NCBI GenBank assembly: GCA_963575745.1
Contig: CAUYUJ010021059.1
Span: forward strand, 122,501 to 186,500
Reading direction: 5' to 3'
From: Prorocentrum cordatum
Taxonomy: Eukaryota > Sar > Dinophyceae > Prorocentrales > Prorocentraceae
DNA length: 64,000 nucleotides
The first letter of the stretch is position 1, and each line of letters begins with the position of its first letter. The notes under the pieces are model-generated. The model did not search any database, was not told the DNA's origin, and was given only the letters and a program-made list of their open reading frames with translations. The translations under genes were made by a program, and so were the position numbers. Below are positions 12,401 through 21,645 of this stretch, piece after piece.

Positions 12401-14445
12401 CGCAGCGCACTCTGAAGTCTAATATCAGCCACCGTCTCAAAGTACGCTTGTGGCAGTCTTTGGTCAAGTCGGTGGCTCTGTACGCTCTTGAGGTGGCGGT
12501 GCCGTCGAAAACTGACGTCACAAAGCTCGAACGTTGGCAGAACCGTAAACTCAGACACATATTGCGTTGTCCAGCTCACCTGGAGAAGATTAGTAACTTG
12601 GGGGTCCGCCGCAAAGCCAAAGTCTATTCTATTGAATCCACGCTCTTCTATCGACGTTTGCGATGGTGGCAACGCGTCATCGGGCCTGGGGTGGGGAAAG
12701 GAACTGGCGACGATACGACGCTGGCACTCCGTGCAGTTATCTTCGGGCGTCTATCTTTTGAACCTGACGGGCGCACTGAGACCACATGTCGCCTTAGACA
12801 GCTCACCGACGATCTTCGTGGACTGTGGGGCTGTCTGGCGGATGAGGAGCAGGAGGAGGACCGCGCTCAGTTTGGTTTGGGGGAGGGGCCTCCTGAGGTA
12901 TCCCGGAAATGGCTCCTCTGGCTCGCCCAAGTCCGCATGAGTGCGCTAAAGGTCCTTTCGTTTTCTGCGTCCAGCGACCCGCAGGTACACAGGGCTGATC
13001 ACCCCGTGTTGGTATTGGTTCCGTGCGATATTTGTGGTCACCCGTGTAATGGTGCCAAGGGGTTCAAAAACCATCAATTCCGTGTGCATGGGGTCCAAGA
13101 TACTATTGATGATGTGCCACTGGCTTTCTTGGAGAGGAAAGAATGTCCGAAGTGCGGTAAGACATTTACCCGGAAAGATTCGTTGTTTCGCCATGTTCGT
13201 GACCGTTGCCAGGGACTACAGGGTGGTGCCGCGGTTGATGAGGTAGCTGTCCCGGCCCAAGGGGTTGCTGCAGCCGTCCACCCGCCTGCCCCTCCAGCCG
13301 CGCCAGGCGTGGCAGATACCGGCCATGTTCGCACCAATCGCCGAGGCAGGCAAGAAACGGTCCGCGGACGGGGGGGGGCCGACCGGCCCGAGCCCGGAAG
13401 AGGACGTGGGCGCGGCCGTGGTGCCAGCCGACATCCGGCGTTTCCAGAGGGAAATGGCGAAATTGTTGATGCACCACGAAGATTTCTGCCGCTCGGGGTC
13501 GCGCGACGACAACTTCGTGTTGTCACTGGTGACGGGGGCGCCCATCCAGGTGGCGCTCGACAACGGGGCCAAGGATTACGGGAAGACGGGGAAGGAGGCG
13601 AGGGAGGCGGCGCCCGACCTGGCATCGTACAAGGGGCATCCGAAGGGGAAGCGCCCCGATTGTTTTCTGCGCATGGTGTTGTTCCGGATGGGGGAGGCTT
13701 GCGAGGCCAAGTTGGAGCGAGTCCGCGTGGCCATCCAGCAGGGCGAGGACCCCGCGGCAGCCCTGGAGGCGTTGAAGGTGCTCCAGACGTACGCGGGCCG
13801 TGTCCAGGACCCAGCGTTCCACTTCATATCCACGCGGTGCTTCCACGTGCAGGCGACGGAGGGGGAGGAGGGGGAGGAGAAGGAGGTCACGAAGTGGATT
13901 TTTGCATGCAACCATCACCCGGACCTCCGAGGGGCACTTCACACCCTCCGCGTGAACGGCGGCTTGTCCGGAGCCAACCTGGTGCTGACGTACGACCAGG
14001 CGCCGCGTTGCAAGCAAGCCAAGTTGGTGGAGAAGCTGGCTTTCAAGAGCCAGGGCGGCGCGTCCGGGTTGGCAGGCGCGGCCGGGAGGCCCAAGAAGCC
14101 GAAGAAGGCATAGGCGTCGCTGGCTCGACGCAATCGACCGGTCCGTCCCCTTCGGCTTCGGCCAGTTTTGCGATGCGGGGGGCGAGATCGCGGAGCCAGA
14201 GGACCAGAGCGAGTTCGCACGTGGCGTCCGCTCGGACTCAGATAATACCGAGTAGCACGACCCAGATTACACGATCGGGGGCCCTGAGGGCGAGCCCGGG
14301 TGCCACGAGGGCGACTTCCCAAGCTTGTTCTCCTGAGTCTTTCGCTTCTGAGCCTGCGCCTTCCGCCCTCTGTCCTCCCCCTCCTGGCCTCCCCTCCCCC
14401 CCCCCCCGCCCCCGCCCCTCCTCCGAGGCAGCGGCCCCTCACTGA
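9442..14445 (+). CDS. Non-LTR retrotransposon protein: endonuclease, reverse transcriptase, zinc fingers
   Basis: The frame encodes an apurinic-type endonuclease (residues about 57-320), a reverse transcriptase (about 640-950) and two C-terminal Cys/His fingers (from residues 1195 and 1235). Endonuclease landmarks are LDAN near 219, ILDYV and YRDHRP at 314. Reverse transcriptase landmarks are DLEKAFD (catalytic Asp 747), GVRQGSVEGPAL, and FVDD (876-877) in place of the usual YADD. The product should nick DNA and prime reverse transcription at the target. A stop lies just upstream at 9439 and the frame opens without ATG. The first in-frame ATG (9709) is inside the endonuclease, so the 5' end is truncated or reached by splicing; TAG|G at 9439-9442 resembles an acceptor. 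Beyond about 13260 the frame stays open but reads as low complexity, and a different frame there looks like the real protein. Confidence 0.85.
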   Translation: MWYRGRQYTRASAATLAPPSSSQISIPPRTRTTPSASSPSAPGSLRQARQRRRQQLIKLWSFNVESLRSLDRLGQLLRLAKSSGVAIFCMQGTQLENPGCWKSEGFQVVSLPRTGSRGRDGCLIAFCLRSFASAELRCQHVWMPGRLLGIRLRRAGRRARDIYVLCGYSPTNEPPRPRVDQDPQEVQDAHYRVQDSFWLNCSKAVSSVPQRCSLVLCLDANATVSPNLPHVGDAGVKRHDRRTNANGLKFLNLLQEHELKALNTFGKRSRFSGTWKHTVGDGWNILDYVCTRFSGTYGFSAKPLKELPVNLGGYRDHRPLEARLYVGLRCRRIVPPRPLRWNRDLLAHDLRTARDLALGDDSRASLPPARVTAFRDRLGALIQSKGLNGDWSEICGPGLRYPDTDCYFNALEGVVVDSAIDLYATPPDTAHARAYSASTLSLVAAKQQVQRQLASISSTTSWLGKHLLHTYNNFATVAKRAVRSERRAELSRVASEAESANSHGNLRRCYAIVRRLAPKPNPPTVSVLNPSTGLPSFDDDEDQEVRAKALSDIFQAEEVPLSFKAQPYPLDAPDLSRIMDFSALEVRKAIAKLPNHKSGPVLKWSPNPDRAEPEGAVAELWKLGMDFVAEPLCQVFQASLAHARCPQRFKNGEVISLRKPKGDGTNARDHYRTLNLIGHAGKVYSKVTCMPGLRSITPKVSHTQYGAIAGRSTRDAIALVDEILRRFNLSGRRTRRPARLLVAVLLDLEKAFDLLDREGIWMALQRLALSRNMALAVEELHDCTCYVLRDTKTGRPCRCLRVGKGVRQGSVEGPALFICLYDSILADVHTHFEDSEFPVLRAFFDPAFEVYRNEHPFGDEEEGASCIDVSLVAFVDDLLSFSVLEDFGAVNRFLDVLVHELTEGNLTVNVAKTDLLIAASGQGCRALLRNIKQQHTGVVHGHDDQAVSVHAQPSVRYLGVRLRADGSMAEEISSRLRSATVAHGRLSQRTLKSNISHRLKVRLWQSLVKSVALYALEVAVPSKTDVTKLERWQNRKLRHILRCPAHLEKISNLGVRRKAKVYSIESTLFYRRLRWWQRVIGPGVGKGTGDDTTLALRAVIFGRLSFEPDGRTETTCRLRQLTDDLRGLWGCLADEEQEEDRAQFGLGEGPPEVSRKWLLWLAQVRMSALKVLSFSASSDPQVHRADHPVLVLVPCDICGHPCNGAKGFKNHQFRVHGVQDTIDDVPLAFLERKECPKCGKTFTRKDSLFRHVRDRCQGLQGGAAVDEVAVPAQGVAAAVHPPAPPAAPGVADTGHVRTNRRGRQETVRGRGGADRPEPGRGRGRGRGASRHPAFPEGNGEIVDAPRRFLPLGVARRQLRVVTGDGGAHPGGARQRGQGLREDGEGGEGGGARPGIVQGASEGEAPRLFSAHGVVPDGGGLRGQVGASPRGHPAGRGPRGSPGGVEGAPDVRGPCPGPSVPLHIHAVLPRAGDGGGGGGGEGGHEVDFCMQPSPGPPRGTSHPPRERRLVRSQPGADVRPGAALQASQVGGEAGFQEPGRRVRVGRRGREAQEAEEGIGVAGSTQSTGPSPSASASFAMRGARSRSQRTRASSHVASARTQIIPSSTTQITRSGALRASPGATRATSQACSPESFASEPAPSALCPPPPGLPSPPPRPRPSSEAAAPH
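13325..14113 (+). CDS. Second retrotransposon ORF, unknown 262-residue protein
   Basis: This frame lies +1 to the endonuclease-RT frame and inside it. I start it at ATG 13325 (MFAPIAEAGKKRSADGG), although the frame is open from 13265. The sequence reads as ordinary globular protein: mixed helices, few repeats, a Glu-rich turn near the middle, and a basic tail (GRPKKPKKA) suited to nucleic-acid binding or nuclear entry. In the same stretch the other frame is Gly/Arg/Pro noise, so this one is probably translated. A run of nine G at 13370-13378 sits where the two frames exchange. I recognise no family. An accessory or gag-like role is inference from position only. Confidence 0.6.
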   Translation: MFAPIAEAGKKRSADGGGPTGPSPEEDVGAAVVPADIRRFQREMAKLLMHHEDFCRSGSRDDNFVLSLVTGAPIQVALDNGAKDYGKTGKEAREAAPDLASYKGHPKGKRPDCFLRMVLFRMGEACEAKLERVRVAIQQGEDPAAALEALKVLQTYAGRVQDPAFHFISTRCFHVQATEGEEGEEKEVTKWIFACNHHPDLRGALHTLRVNGGLSGANLVLTYDQAPRCKQAKLVEKLAFKSQGGASGLAGAAGRPKKPKKA

Positions 14446-14536
14446 CTTTTTCGGTCGTTCTGATCCCCGGAGGTCTTAGAGGGTTGTTCTGATGGGCCGC
14501 CTTGGGGTCGCGCCTCACGAATGTGTGCCGCCGGAG

Positions 14537-14570
14537 AAAACGACCCATTTCAGCCAAAAGGGGTCGTTTT
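14537..14570 (+). promoter_or_regulatory. Perfect hairpin in the retrotransposon 3' region
   Basis: AAAACGACCC (14537-14546) and GGGTCGTTTT (14561-14570) pair perfectly across a 14-base loop. Non-LTR elements often have a 3' stem-loop recognised by their reverse transcriptase. The role here is inferred. Confidence 0.5.
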
Positions 14571-14909
14571 TCGCAGGGTCCCGCGGCATTGCATTTTCGT
14601 GTCGACTTGTATGTCCGAGCTCACAATATTATTTTCCTTGCGCGTTTCGGTGTGAATGCTTTTCTAGTGGGGAGGCTGTGGCCCCCGCCCTCCTCAGGGG
14701 AGGGGGGGGGGCCGCCCTTACAGAGCCGTCCTCCTGCTGGAGGGCGCGTAGGGGCGGGGCTGGGGCACGAAGATACCCACCTGCCTTTGCTCGCCCTTCG
14801 TCGGGCTTCTGCTTGAGCATAGTGCCTATTCCAGCGCCGTCCACACGGTAGTTTAGAGCCCCTCACTAGACCTCCTGCGCCGACGGATCATTGGGGGTAG
14901 TGCGCGCGT

Positions 14910-15012
14910 GTGGAAGTAAAACGAGGGCAGTTCTGCCAGCGGAAGGCTTGCGAAAGCATCCTCATGATATGACAACGTTTTAGGGGTACAGGGTTTCCGG
15001 ATCGGGCCATAT
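14910..15012 (+). repeat. Dispersed repeat R2, copy 2
   Basis: Diverged match to 8757-8872, keeping the GCGGAAGGCTTGCG-type core and ending in GGATCGGGCCATATGA. Confidence 0.5.
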
Positions 15013-15590
15013 GACAGTAACAAGGGTATTCGGATCACGGAGTGCAGAGGCAGGTGAGACTGGCACAGGGAGCTCGCTCTCACACCCTCGATAAACATCA
15101 ACGGCATCAGCACAACCTTCCAGAGGTCCGCGCGGATTCCTGGGGCGTCGCTGGACCACGCGCCAGTGAAGGGGAGTCTAGCGCCGACCCCGCGAGGTCT
15201 GCGCTGGCCTCCAAACGCTTGTGCTGATGGAGTTTCTCGCCATTCTGCGCCACTGCCTCCCTCAGCAGACAGGGGAGAGGCTCCCCTTTTGCTCTTCTTC
15301 CTCTTCTCGTCTTCCTCCTCCTTCTCCTGCAGTGAAATGAGGAGTATGGGAGGAGCGGGGAAGGAGGAGGAGGAGGATGTGGAGGACCTGGACAAGGAGG
15401 GGGAGGAGGAGGAGCGTGGAGGAGCGATGATGATGATGATGATGACGACTGATGTGGCCACGATGATGGTGACCGTGATTGCGATGGCGGTGGTGATGCC
15501 GCTGGTGGTGACCATGGCGGTGGTGATGCGACCGTGCCTTCAGTGGCGATGACAGCGGTGGTGGTGATGACTGTGACAGCGATCCTCTTC
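15013..15590. other. No recognised gene; short GGA and GAT tracts
   Basis: A GGA tract (about 15360-15425) runs into GAT/GGT repeats (15426-15575). No supportable gene. Confidence 0.4.
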
Positions 15591-15592
15591 AG

Positions 15593-15660
15593 GCGAGGAG
15601 CACCGTCGGCGAGCTGGCGCGGCTGGCCGCCCCTGGCGAGGCCTCGCCCCCCTCCTCCCC
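15593..15660 (+). repeat. Single relative of the exon-like insert family at 22.4-24.2 kb
   Basis: Begins GCGAGGAGCACCGTCGGCGA right after a CTCTTCAG acceptor-like sequence, as the four inserts in the polypyrimidine tract do. Only the first 40 or so bases match clearly. Confidence 0.45.
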
Positions 15661-16101
15661 CCGGCCCGAGGACGGTCGGAGGATATGAGCTTGAAATCGC
15701 TCGGACGTGTGCATATTCTCTCGGCTAGGACCATCGAGGAACATTTGAGGTCATCATCTTGTGAAACATGCACGCACGAAGCCGACAAATGCACGGGGAA
15801 TGGACGTCTGAGCGATGGCGAGTGGTGAGGGGGGGAGGGAGGCTGTGACCCTGCATGGGGAACCCAGGGGCCCATGTGAGCACCCGACGAGAACGGGGCC
15901 GACTGCGCTAACATGGGCATTGGCGTGTAAGCTCCCCGCGTGAGGTCGTGCGTGAGCGCCCTCGTTCTCCACGCGGTGTGCCGCGCTTGCGGCCTGCGTG
16001 AGCCACCGCGTACGGCCACCATGCCATCCCGCGTAAGAGCCGTTTCTCTTCGCAGCTTGTGTGTGCAGTTCCAGAAAGGGTCTCGCCCTCGAGGCGTCTC
16101 A

Positions 16102-16405
16102 TAATACCATTGCCGCTCGAGTTCATGGGTGACTGCGCGCGCCGCGGACAGGTTGCATGGTATGTGCCGCCAGGAGTGAAAATCTATCTCTCTCATCACC
16201 ACGCTATCTCGTCCACTGCCATCAACAATCTTGCAGTGGACCGATAAGGGGCGTTCCAGAAAGGGCCTCGCCTTCTAGGGGTCGAAGGAGTTGGCATTTC
16301 CTCCTCGGCGGAAGGCGGCGGAGGGCCCGTGGAGGCCGGCGGAAGCCGAACGGTGGCGGATCCGTTGGCGGAAGGCGGCGGACGGCGGCGGAAGCAAAAC
16401 CAGCC
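16102..16405 (+). repeat. Dispersed repeat R1, copy 2
   Basis: Second copy of the block at 8885-9175. The GGCGGAAGGCGGCGG motif at its end is expanded here. Confidence 0.8.
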
Positions 16406-16410
16406 CCCCA

Positions 16411-16592
16411 GTCGACTCCTCGCAAGAGTGACCCTTCGCCGGAGTGACCTTTGGTGCGGGCTCACAAGGGTCTTCCCAACAGTGGCCTGCGTGCTTGGAT
16501 TTGCCCCCCCCCCCCCCCGCCCCCCCTGCCCCCTAAAATCGCGCCGCACCAACGGTCACTCTTGCCTAGGGTCATCCTTGCATGTGGTCGAC
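16411..16592 (+). mobile_element. Introner-like inverted-repeat element, copy A
   Basis: The left end has CGCAAGAGTGACCC followed by GGAGTGACCTTTGGTGCGGG. The right end has GCACCAACGGTCACTCTTGC then GGGTCATCCTTGC, the reverse complement of the left. GTCGAC occurs at both borders. The middle is unrelated to the other copies. Its acceptor position reads GTGG instead of GTAG. No coding sequence is evident around this copy. Confidence 0.7.
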
Positions 16593-16599
16593 GAGATGG

Positions 16600-17189
16600 C
16601 AGCAGTGTTAGGTTAAGGGCTTCCGGAACTTACCATGCAACGGCGGGTGATGACATGTGCTCGTGTACACACTCTTGTTTTATCACCTGGAAGGCAGGCT
16701 CCCCTCTCGAAAACCGCCCGCCGCCTCCTCGGATTCCTGGCCCCGGGGAGCCCCTGGTCGCCCGTGCACAGGGATCGCTGGGCCGTCCGGGTCTAGCCAT
16801 CGGGCCCAAAGCGGTCAGGTGGGCGATCAAATGGCCCTGCGAGAGAGAGGATCTTCAAGAGCCCGTCCACATGCAAAAAACATTGATTATCTGACAGTTC
16901 CTGTTTAATTTTTGGATGCTTGGTTCTGCGGTCCTTCTGGCTGTTCGAGATCGCCCAAGGGGCATCGAACATCGTCTCCAAACGACCCACAAGTGCCGGC
17001 AGACAGCCCAAGGGAGCCCCAAGACGGCCCAACAGGGCTCCCAAAGATGGCCCCAAGATGCCCCCCAAAGCATTCCAAATCGGGCCCGGTTGTTGAGGGA
17101 GGCCGTGGTTCGCAGCAAGGTGGTCCGAGGAAGCTCCCAGAGACCTCCTGAAGCCTCCAATATAACTTACAGGTTTCGTGATGCGCCCA
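16600..17189. other. No recognised gene
   Basis: Mixed sequence, with a CCCAAGACGGCCC-type degenerate repeat at about 16960-17070. No gene supported. Confidence 0.35.
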
Positions 17190-17525
17190 GTGTGTGTGTG
17201 TGTGTGTGTGTGTTTTGCATGTGTGCGTGAGAGAGAGGGAAGGGAAACAAACAAGATATCATAACGACGGCGCCGACAACGGCAACAACGAGGTATTTAT
17301 GTTTTTACCTGGTTGCCTCTCTCTCATTGCGTCCGCTGGTTGAAATTGAAGGACCGAGGTACATGGCGCCAAGCGCCAGTGCAGTCTTGACTGTAATCAC
17401 ATTTGGAGATACAGAGAGAGAGAGAGAGTGTGTGACAGAGAGAGGGGATAGATCGAGAGAAAGAGAGAGGGGGAAAGAGAGAGAGAGGGAGGGGCGAGAG
17501 AGAGGAGAGAGAGAGAGGTATATAC
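17190..17525. repeat. (TG)n and (GA)n tracts around a dispersed motif
   Basis: TG repeats at 17190-17215 and GA repeats at 17411-17520 flank one copy of the GGCGCCAAGCGCC...GCAGTCTTG motif (17352-17395), which recurs at 19090-19133 and, inverted, at 59757-59806. Confidence 0.8.
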
Positions 17526-17934
17526 ATATACACCCATACATTCACACACACATATTCTTATTCTTATATTTTTATTACCAGGGACCCCCCCCCACCCCAA
17601 TGAGGCCTCACACCCCTTGCAGTTTCCATCACCGGAACTGCGGGTGTCGAACCAAATCCCCACAAACCTGGCGCCGTACGTGCAGTGCCAGGGGCGGCGG
17701 CCCGTCTTCCCATCTTACCATCATAGGAGGATGCGAAGTCCCTGAAGACGGGACGGGGTGGGCACGAGCGGGCATCATAGCCGGCTCAAAATCAAAAGAG
17801 GCATCATAGCCTCATCAGTCTAGATTGATCCACTCACGGATCCACTGCGATTTATTTCCATTGAATTCATTCCATGCGTAGCATGCTCACCCCCCCCCTA
17901 AACCGGATCCTCCTCCAAGGGACGGCCGGGACGC
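17526..17934. other. No recognised gene
   Basis: Nothing identifiable apart from short C runs. Confidence 0.35.
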
Positions 17935-18545
17935 CCTTTCGGACGGTTCGGGGGTCCCCTGGATGCCCTTGGAAAAGGTTCGCAGGCCTTTCCGGGCCTC
18001 CCAGGGCGCATTGACAGGCCTTGCGAGCAGACTCAAGGCGATTAGAAGGGTCATCGGAGAGGCGCAAAATAGACCCAAGACAGCACACGGGCGCTTCAAG
18101 AGGCCCCCCAAACGCCCCAAAGGCTGTTCAGAGAACCCCAAAGCAGCAAAAAACGTCCAATTCCCTAGGGAAAATAAACATTTGTTGCATACCCGCTTTG
18201 TTGGCCTTTGCAGCGTCCAATTCCGGCCCGATGGGCCACCGATATCGCCCCAAGACGGCTCAAGAGGCGCCCCACATGGCTTCACGACGGCCCACGAGGG
18301 CCCCAAGACTGCCCCAGAAAGTTTCGGACTGCCCACAAAAGACCCAGACGCCCCAAAAAAGCTCCCAAGAGAGACCCAAGAAACCCACGGCAGATCCTCA
18401 GGAAGGCCTTCGGAGGCCCCCAAGAGGCCCAAAATGGCTTCCGAAGACTTCTGGAGGGACCCAGCTACCCACAACGGCCCAAGAAGGCCCCAAGACGGCC
18501 CAGGAAGGCCCCAGGACGGCCCCCCCAAAAACCGAAACACCTAAA
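17935..18545 (+). repeat. Degenerate CCCAAGACGGCCC repeat
   Basis: CAAGA-rich imperfect repeat of the same style as 5.9-7.2 kb. It contains a related spacer (about 18150-18205) that also ends in GCAG followed by CGTCC. Confidence 0.65.
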
Positions 18546-19127
18546 CGCGGTTCTCCTGCGAAGTGCATCGAGCTCACCCGACGCTCTTCGTTCCACGCTT
18601 CAGGCTCGCGGTCCCCATTCCTAGATCGAGAGAGACAGGCAAGGGATACATATTCGAATTTCCACGATCCAAGATTTCCTGAATGTCAGGGAGCGGCCAC
18701 ATCGTTCCGACCTATTGCGAGTTCTTCGGCGTGTCATGGGGAGACTCCTTACTTCCTCAACGGATGAGCTCAACACCCGGAGGAGGCGGAAGAGGAGGTA
18801 AGGAGGACATAATGGGTAGGGAGACCCCTTCGAATTGGCAGATCAACAGCCAAACGCAACTCCTCTCCATACTTCCCCCCATGACTCATGACGGGCGGAA
18901 CACACAGGAGGAGGTCAACGGGGGGAGCTAAGACATGGAACGACGATGAATAGGAAAGCATGCCTGCGCACAAGCGTGCAAGTGCATCGGACGAGGGCGG
19001 TGTCAGCAGGCGCCGGTCGCCCGTGCAGACCCTCAAGTCCCTATGCTACCACAAGCGATGATTGATTGTTTTGCCAGGGAAGCGTCTGGAACAAGGCGCA
19101 TGGCGCGAAGCGCCAATGCAGTCTTGT
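18546..19127. other. No recognised gene
   Basis: No domain or RNA gene seen. A copy of the GGCGCGAAGCGCC...GCAGTCTTG motif is at 19090-19133. Confidence 0.35.
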
Positions 19128-20335
19128 ATATATGAAAGAGCGTGTTCTACCGCTGCTGGCGGAAAACCGGGGGGGGTCACTACCGGTTCGAACCCCTCCC
19201 CCCCCCCCTCCGGAAAACCGGGGGGGGTCACTACCGGTTCGAACCCCTCCCTCCCCCCCCAAGCTCATCATGAAAAGGGGGGGGGGTCACTACCGGTTCG
19301 AACCCCCCACCCCCCCCTCGAAAACCGAGTGGGGGTGCGGACAGTGGTGGGGACGGTGTTGGTGGGGACAGTGGTGAGGGGACAGCGGGACAGTGGTGGG
19401 GACAGTGGGACAGTGGGACAGTGGTGGGGACGGTAGTGGTGGGGACAGTGGTGGGGACAATGGTGGGCACAGGGGGGACAGTGGACAGTGGTGGGGACGG
19501 TGGTGGTGGGGACAGTGGTGTGGGGACAGTGGGAATGAGGTGGAAACAGTGGGACAGTGGAGGGTACAATGGTGGTGGGGACAGTGGTAAAGGCGGTGGC
19601 GAGGACGGCGGTGGGACAATGGGACAGAGGTACAGTGGGGACAGTGGTGGGGACAGTGGTGGGGACAGTGGGGACAGTGGTGGGAACAGTGGGACAGCTC
19701 AGTGGGACAGCGGAGGAGTCAGTGGGACAGTGGGGACAGTGGGGATAGGCAGTGGTTGGGTCCGTGGAGACAGTGGGGAGAGTGGAACCGTGGTGGGAAC
19801 AGTGGTGGGAACAGTGGGGACAGTGCGACAGTGGTGGGGGCACTGGTGGGGACAATAGGGACGGTGGTGGAACCAGTGGGGACAGTGGTGGTGAGGACAG
19901 TGGTGCTGGGAACAACAGTGGGGGATGTGATGCGAGCGGTGGTAGGGACCGGGAGTCGTTTGCTGGCGGTGCGTGAGGCTGGTGTGAGTGGGGGGTGGGT
20001 GGGGAGGCGGTGGTCGAACCGGTAGTGACCCCCTCCGGTTTTCGAGGGGGGGGGGGTTCCAACGGTAGTGACCCCCGGTGTTCGAGGGGGAGGGGGGGGG
20101 GGGGGGGGGGGTTTTCGAAGGTAGTCCCCTCGGTTTTCGAGGGGGAGTGGGGGGGGGGAGGAAGGGGTTAGGGGAGGGGGGGTTTTTGCCGGGGAGGAAG
20201 GGGAGGGGCGGGGGGGGTCCAGCAGGGGGGGGGGATTTTCGGAGAGGGGGGGGAGACCCCCGGGTTCGGAAGAAAAGGTTGGCAATTTTCCACAGTAAAG
20301 CGGCGGTGGATCACGCTCTCTCGTATATATATATA
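19128..20335. mobile_element. Foldback element with inverted-repeat arms and a minisatellite core
   Basis: The outer parts 19135-19175 and 20290-20335 are inverted copies. Inside them, three left copies of a GGTCACTACCGGTTCGAACC unit (19169-19330) face inverted copies at 20010-20140. The centre (about 19335-19960) is a GTGGGGACA-type minisatellite. GGTTCGAACCC matches a pol III B-box, but I find no tRNA fold. Which process made it, and whether it moves, is unknown. Confidence 0.65.
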
Positions 20336-20561
20336 TATATATATATATGCAAATCGAGAAACAGAGAGAGAGAGAGAGACCAGAACGATCGAGCGAGAGA
20401 GAGAGAGAGAAAGGAGAGAGAGAGAGAGTGAGAGGGATACAGAGAGGGACATGTGATTTCTACATGTGTATACATATAGAGAGGGAGAGAGAGAGAGAGA
20501 GAAATATATATATCTCTATATATGGAGAGAGAGAGAGAGAGAGCGAGACAGAGAGAGGAAT

Positions 20562-20593
<32 letters not shown>

Positions 20594-20615
20594 CGAAAGA
20601 GAGAGGCAGGCCTTC
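20324..20615. repeat. (TA)n then (GA)n microsatellites
   Basis: TA repeats at 20324-20348 are followed by long imperfect GA repeats to about 20615, broken by short TATA stretches. Confidence 0.9.
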
Positions 20616-21085
20616 GGCTCAGCCCGTCGCCGTGCCTGGGGCGTGGGCCAGTGGCCTCTCTTAGATGTATCCTGGCGTCTCCAGGGAGGCTTCTCTTGGC
20701 GCCGTCTCGGAGGGCGCTGGTGGGCCTCCCAAGGGTCTCTCGGAGGGATCTCGGGGCCTCTCGGGGGCCTCTAGGGGGGCTTCTTGGGAGCCTCTTGGGG
20801 GCCTCTTGGAGTCTGCTGCGGTCTCGGCTGCCATCTTTGGGAGTCGGGCTCGAGATTTCTGTTCGAAGGCCCCTCTTGGGACCGTGCTGGGAGCTTCTGG
20901 GGCCCTCTTGGAGGTCTCGGGGGCTGTCTTGGGGCGATTTGGGGGCCTCTTTGGCCGTCATGGACGGTCTGAAGACCAAGAACCCGAGTATGTAAGCATC
21001 GTGCCAAACAGACGAACGTATTTCCAATGATTTGACCTCTTGCATTGGCCCCAGGGCTTCAAGACGGCCTATGATGCCTTCCCAA
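20616..21085. repeat. Degenerate CTTGGGGGCCTC repeat
   Basis: Reverse-orientation relative of the CAAGAG repeats. With the GA tract in front, it matches the layout and sequence of 59990-60850. Confidence 0.65.
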
Positions 21086-21104
21086 GGACGACGCCGCTCT
21101 CGCC

Positions 21105-21645
21105 TTAGCGCCGCGCACATTCATGTCAAACAGTTGCAAGAGTTTCACGGATTGAGGGCAGGTGGTTTTCAACATGTGGTTCTCGCATTAGAGCCGCGCA
21201 CATGTGTTTTAAGAACTTGCAAGAGTCTCACGGTTTGAGGGCGGGTGGTTTTCAAGATGTGGCTCTCGCATTAGCGCAGCGCACATTGTTTGTCTGTTCT
21301 TCCGAATTTGCAAGAGCTTCACGGATTGAGGGCGGTTGCTTTCACATGTGGTTCTCGCATTAGCGCCGCGCACATTCGTTTCAAACATTTGCACGAGTTT
21401 CGTTGGTTGAGGGCGGGTCGTTTTCAGGATGTGGCTCTCGCCTCAGCGCCGCGCACATTCGCTGTAAACAATTGCAAGGGCTTCACGGATTAAGGGTGGT
21501 TGCGTTTCAAAATGTGGCTCTCGCCTTGGCGCCGCTCACATTCGTTTTTATCTTTTCAGAATTTGCAAGAGCTTCACGGATTGAGGGCGGTTGCGTTTCA
21601 AAATGTGGTTCTCGCTTTAAGCGCCGCGCACATTCGTTGTAACAG
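21105..21645. repeat. Tandem repeat of about 87 bp, six to seven copies
   Basis: CGCCGCGCACATTC-type starts recur near 21109, 21193, 21276, 21364, 21450, 21530 and 21620. Each unit also has TTGCAAGAGYTTCACGG, TTGAGGGCGG and ATGTGGYTCTCGC. Copies are diverged, and spacing varies between 80 and 90. Confidence 0.85.

Larger units (their letters stand above)
9442..14600 (+). mobile_element. LINE-type (non-LTR) retrotransposon
   Basis: The endonuclease-RT ORF, a second ORF and a 3' hairpin together outline one element. The exact ends are not visible: there is no clear poly(A) tail or target-site duplication, and the 5' end is probably short. Confidence 0.7.

Noticed and set aside
13370-14445. C-terminal 350 residues of the endonuclease-RT frame as real protein
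   Set aside because: Gly/Arg/Pro-rich low complexity that mirrors the codons of the better overlapping frame; kept only as an open extension.
18426-18446. Spliced-leader-like sequence on the minus strand
   Set aside because: It lies inside the CCCAAGACGGCCC repeat, where CCCAAAATGGC is a one- or two-base variant of the unit.
19169-19200. tRNA gene suggested by GGTTCGAACCC
   Set aside because: No acceptor stem, anticodon arm or A-box at the expected spacing.
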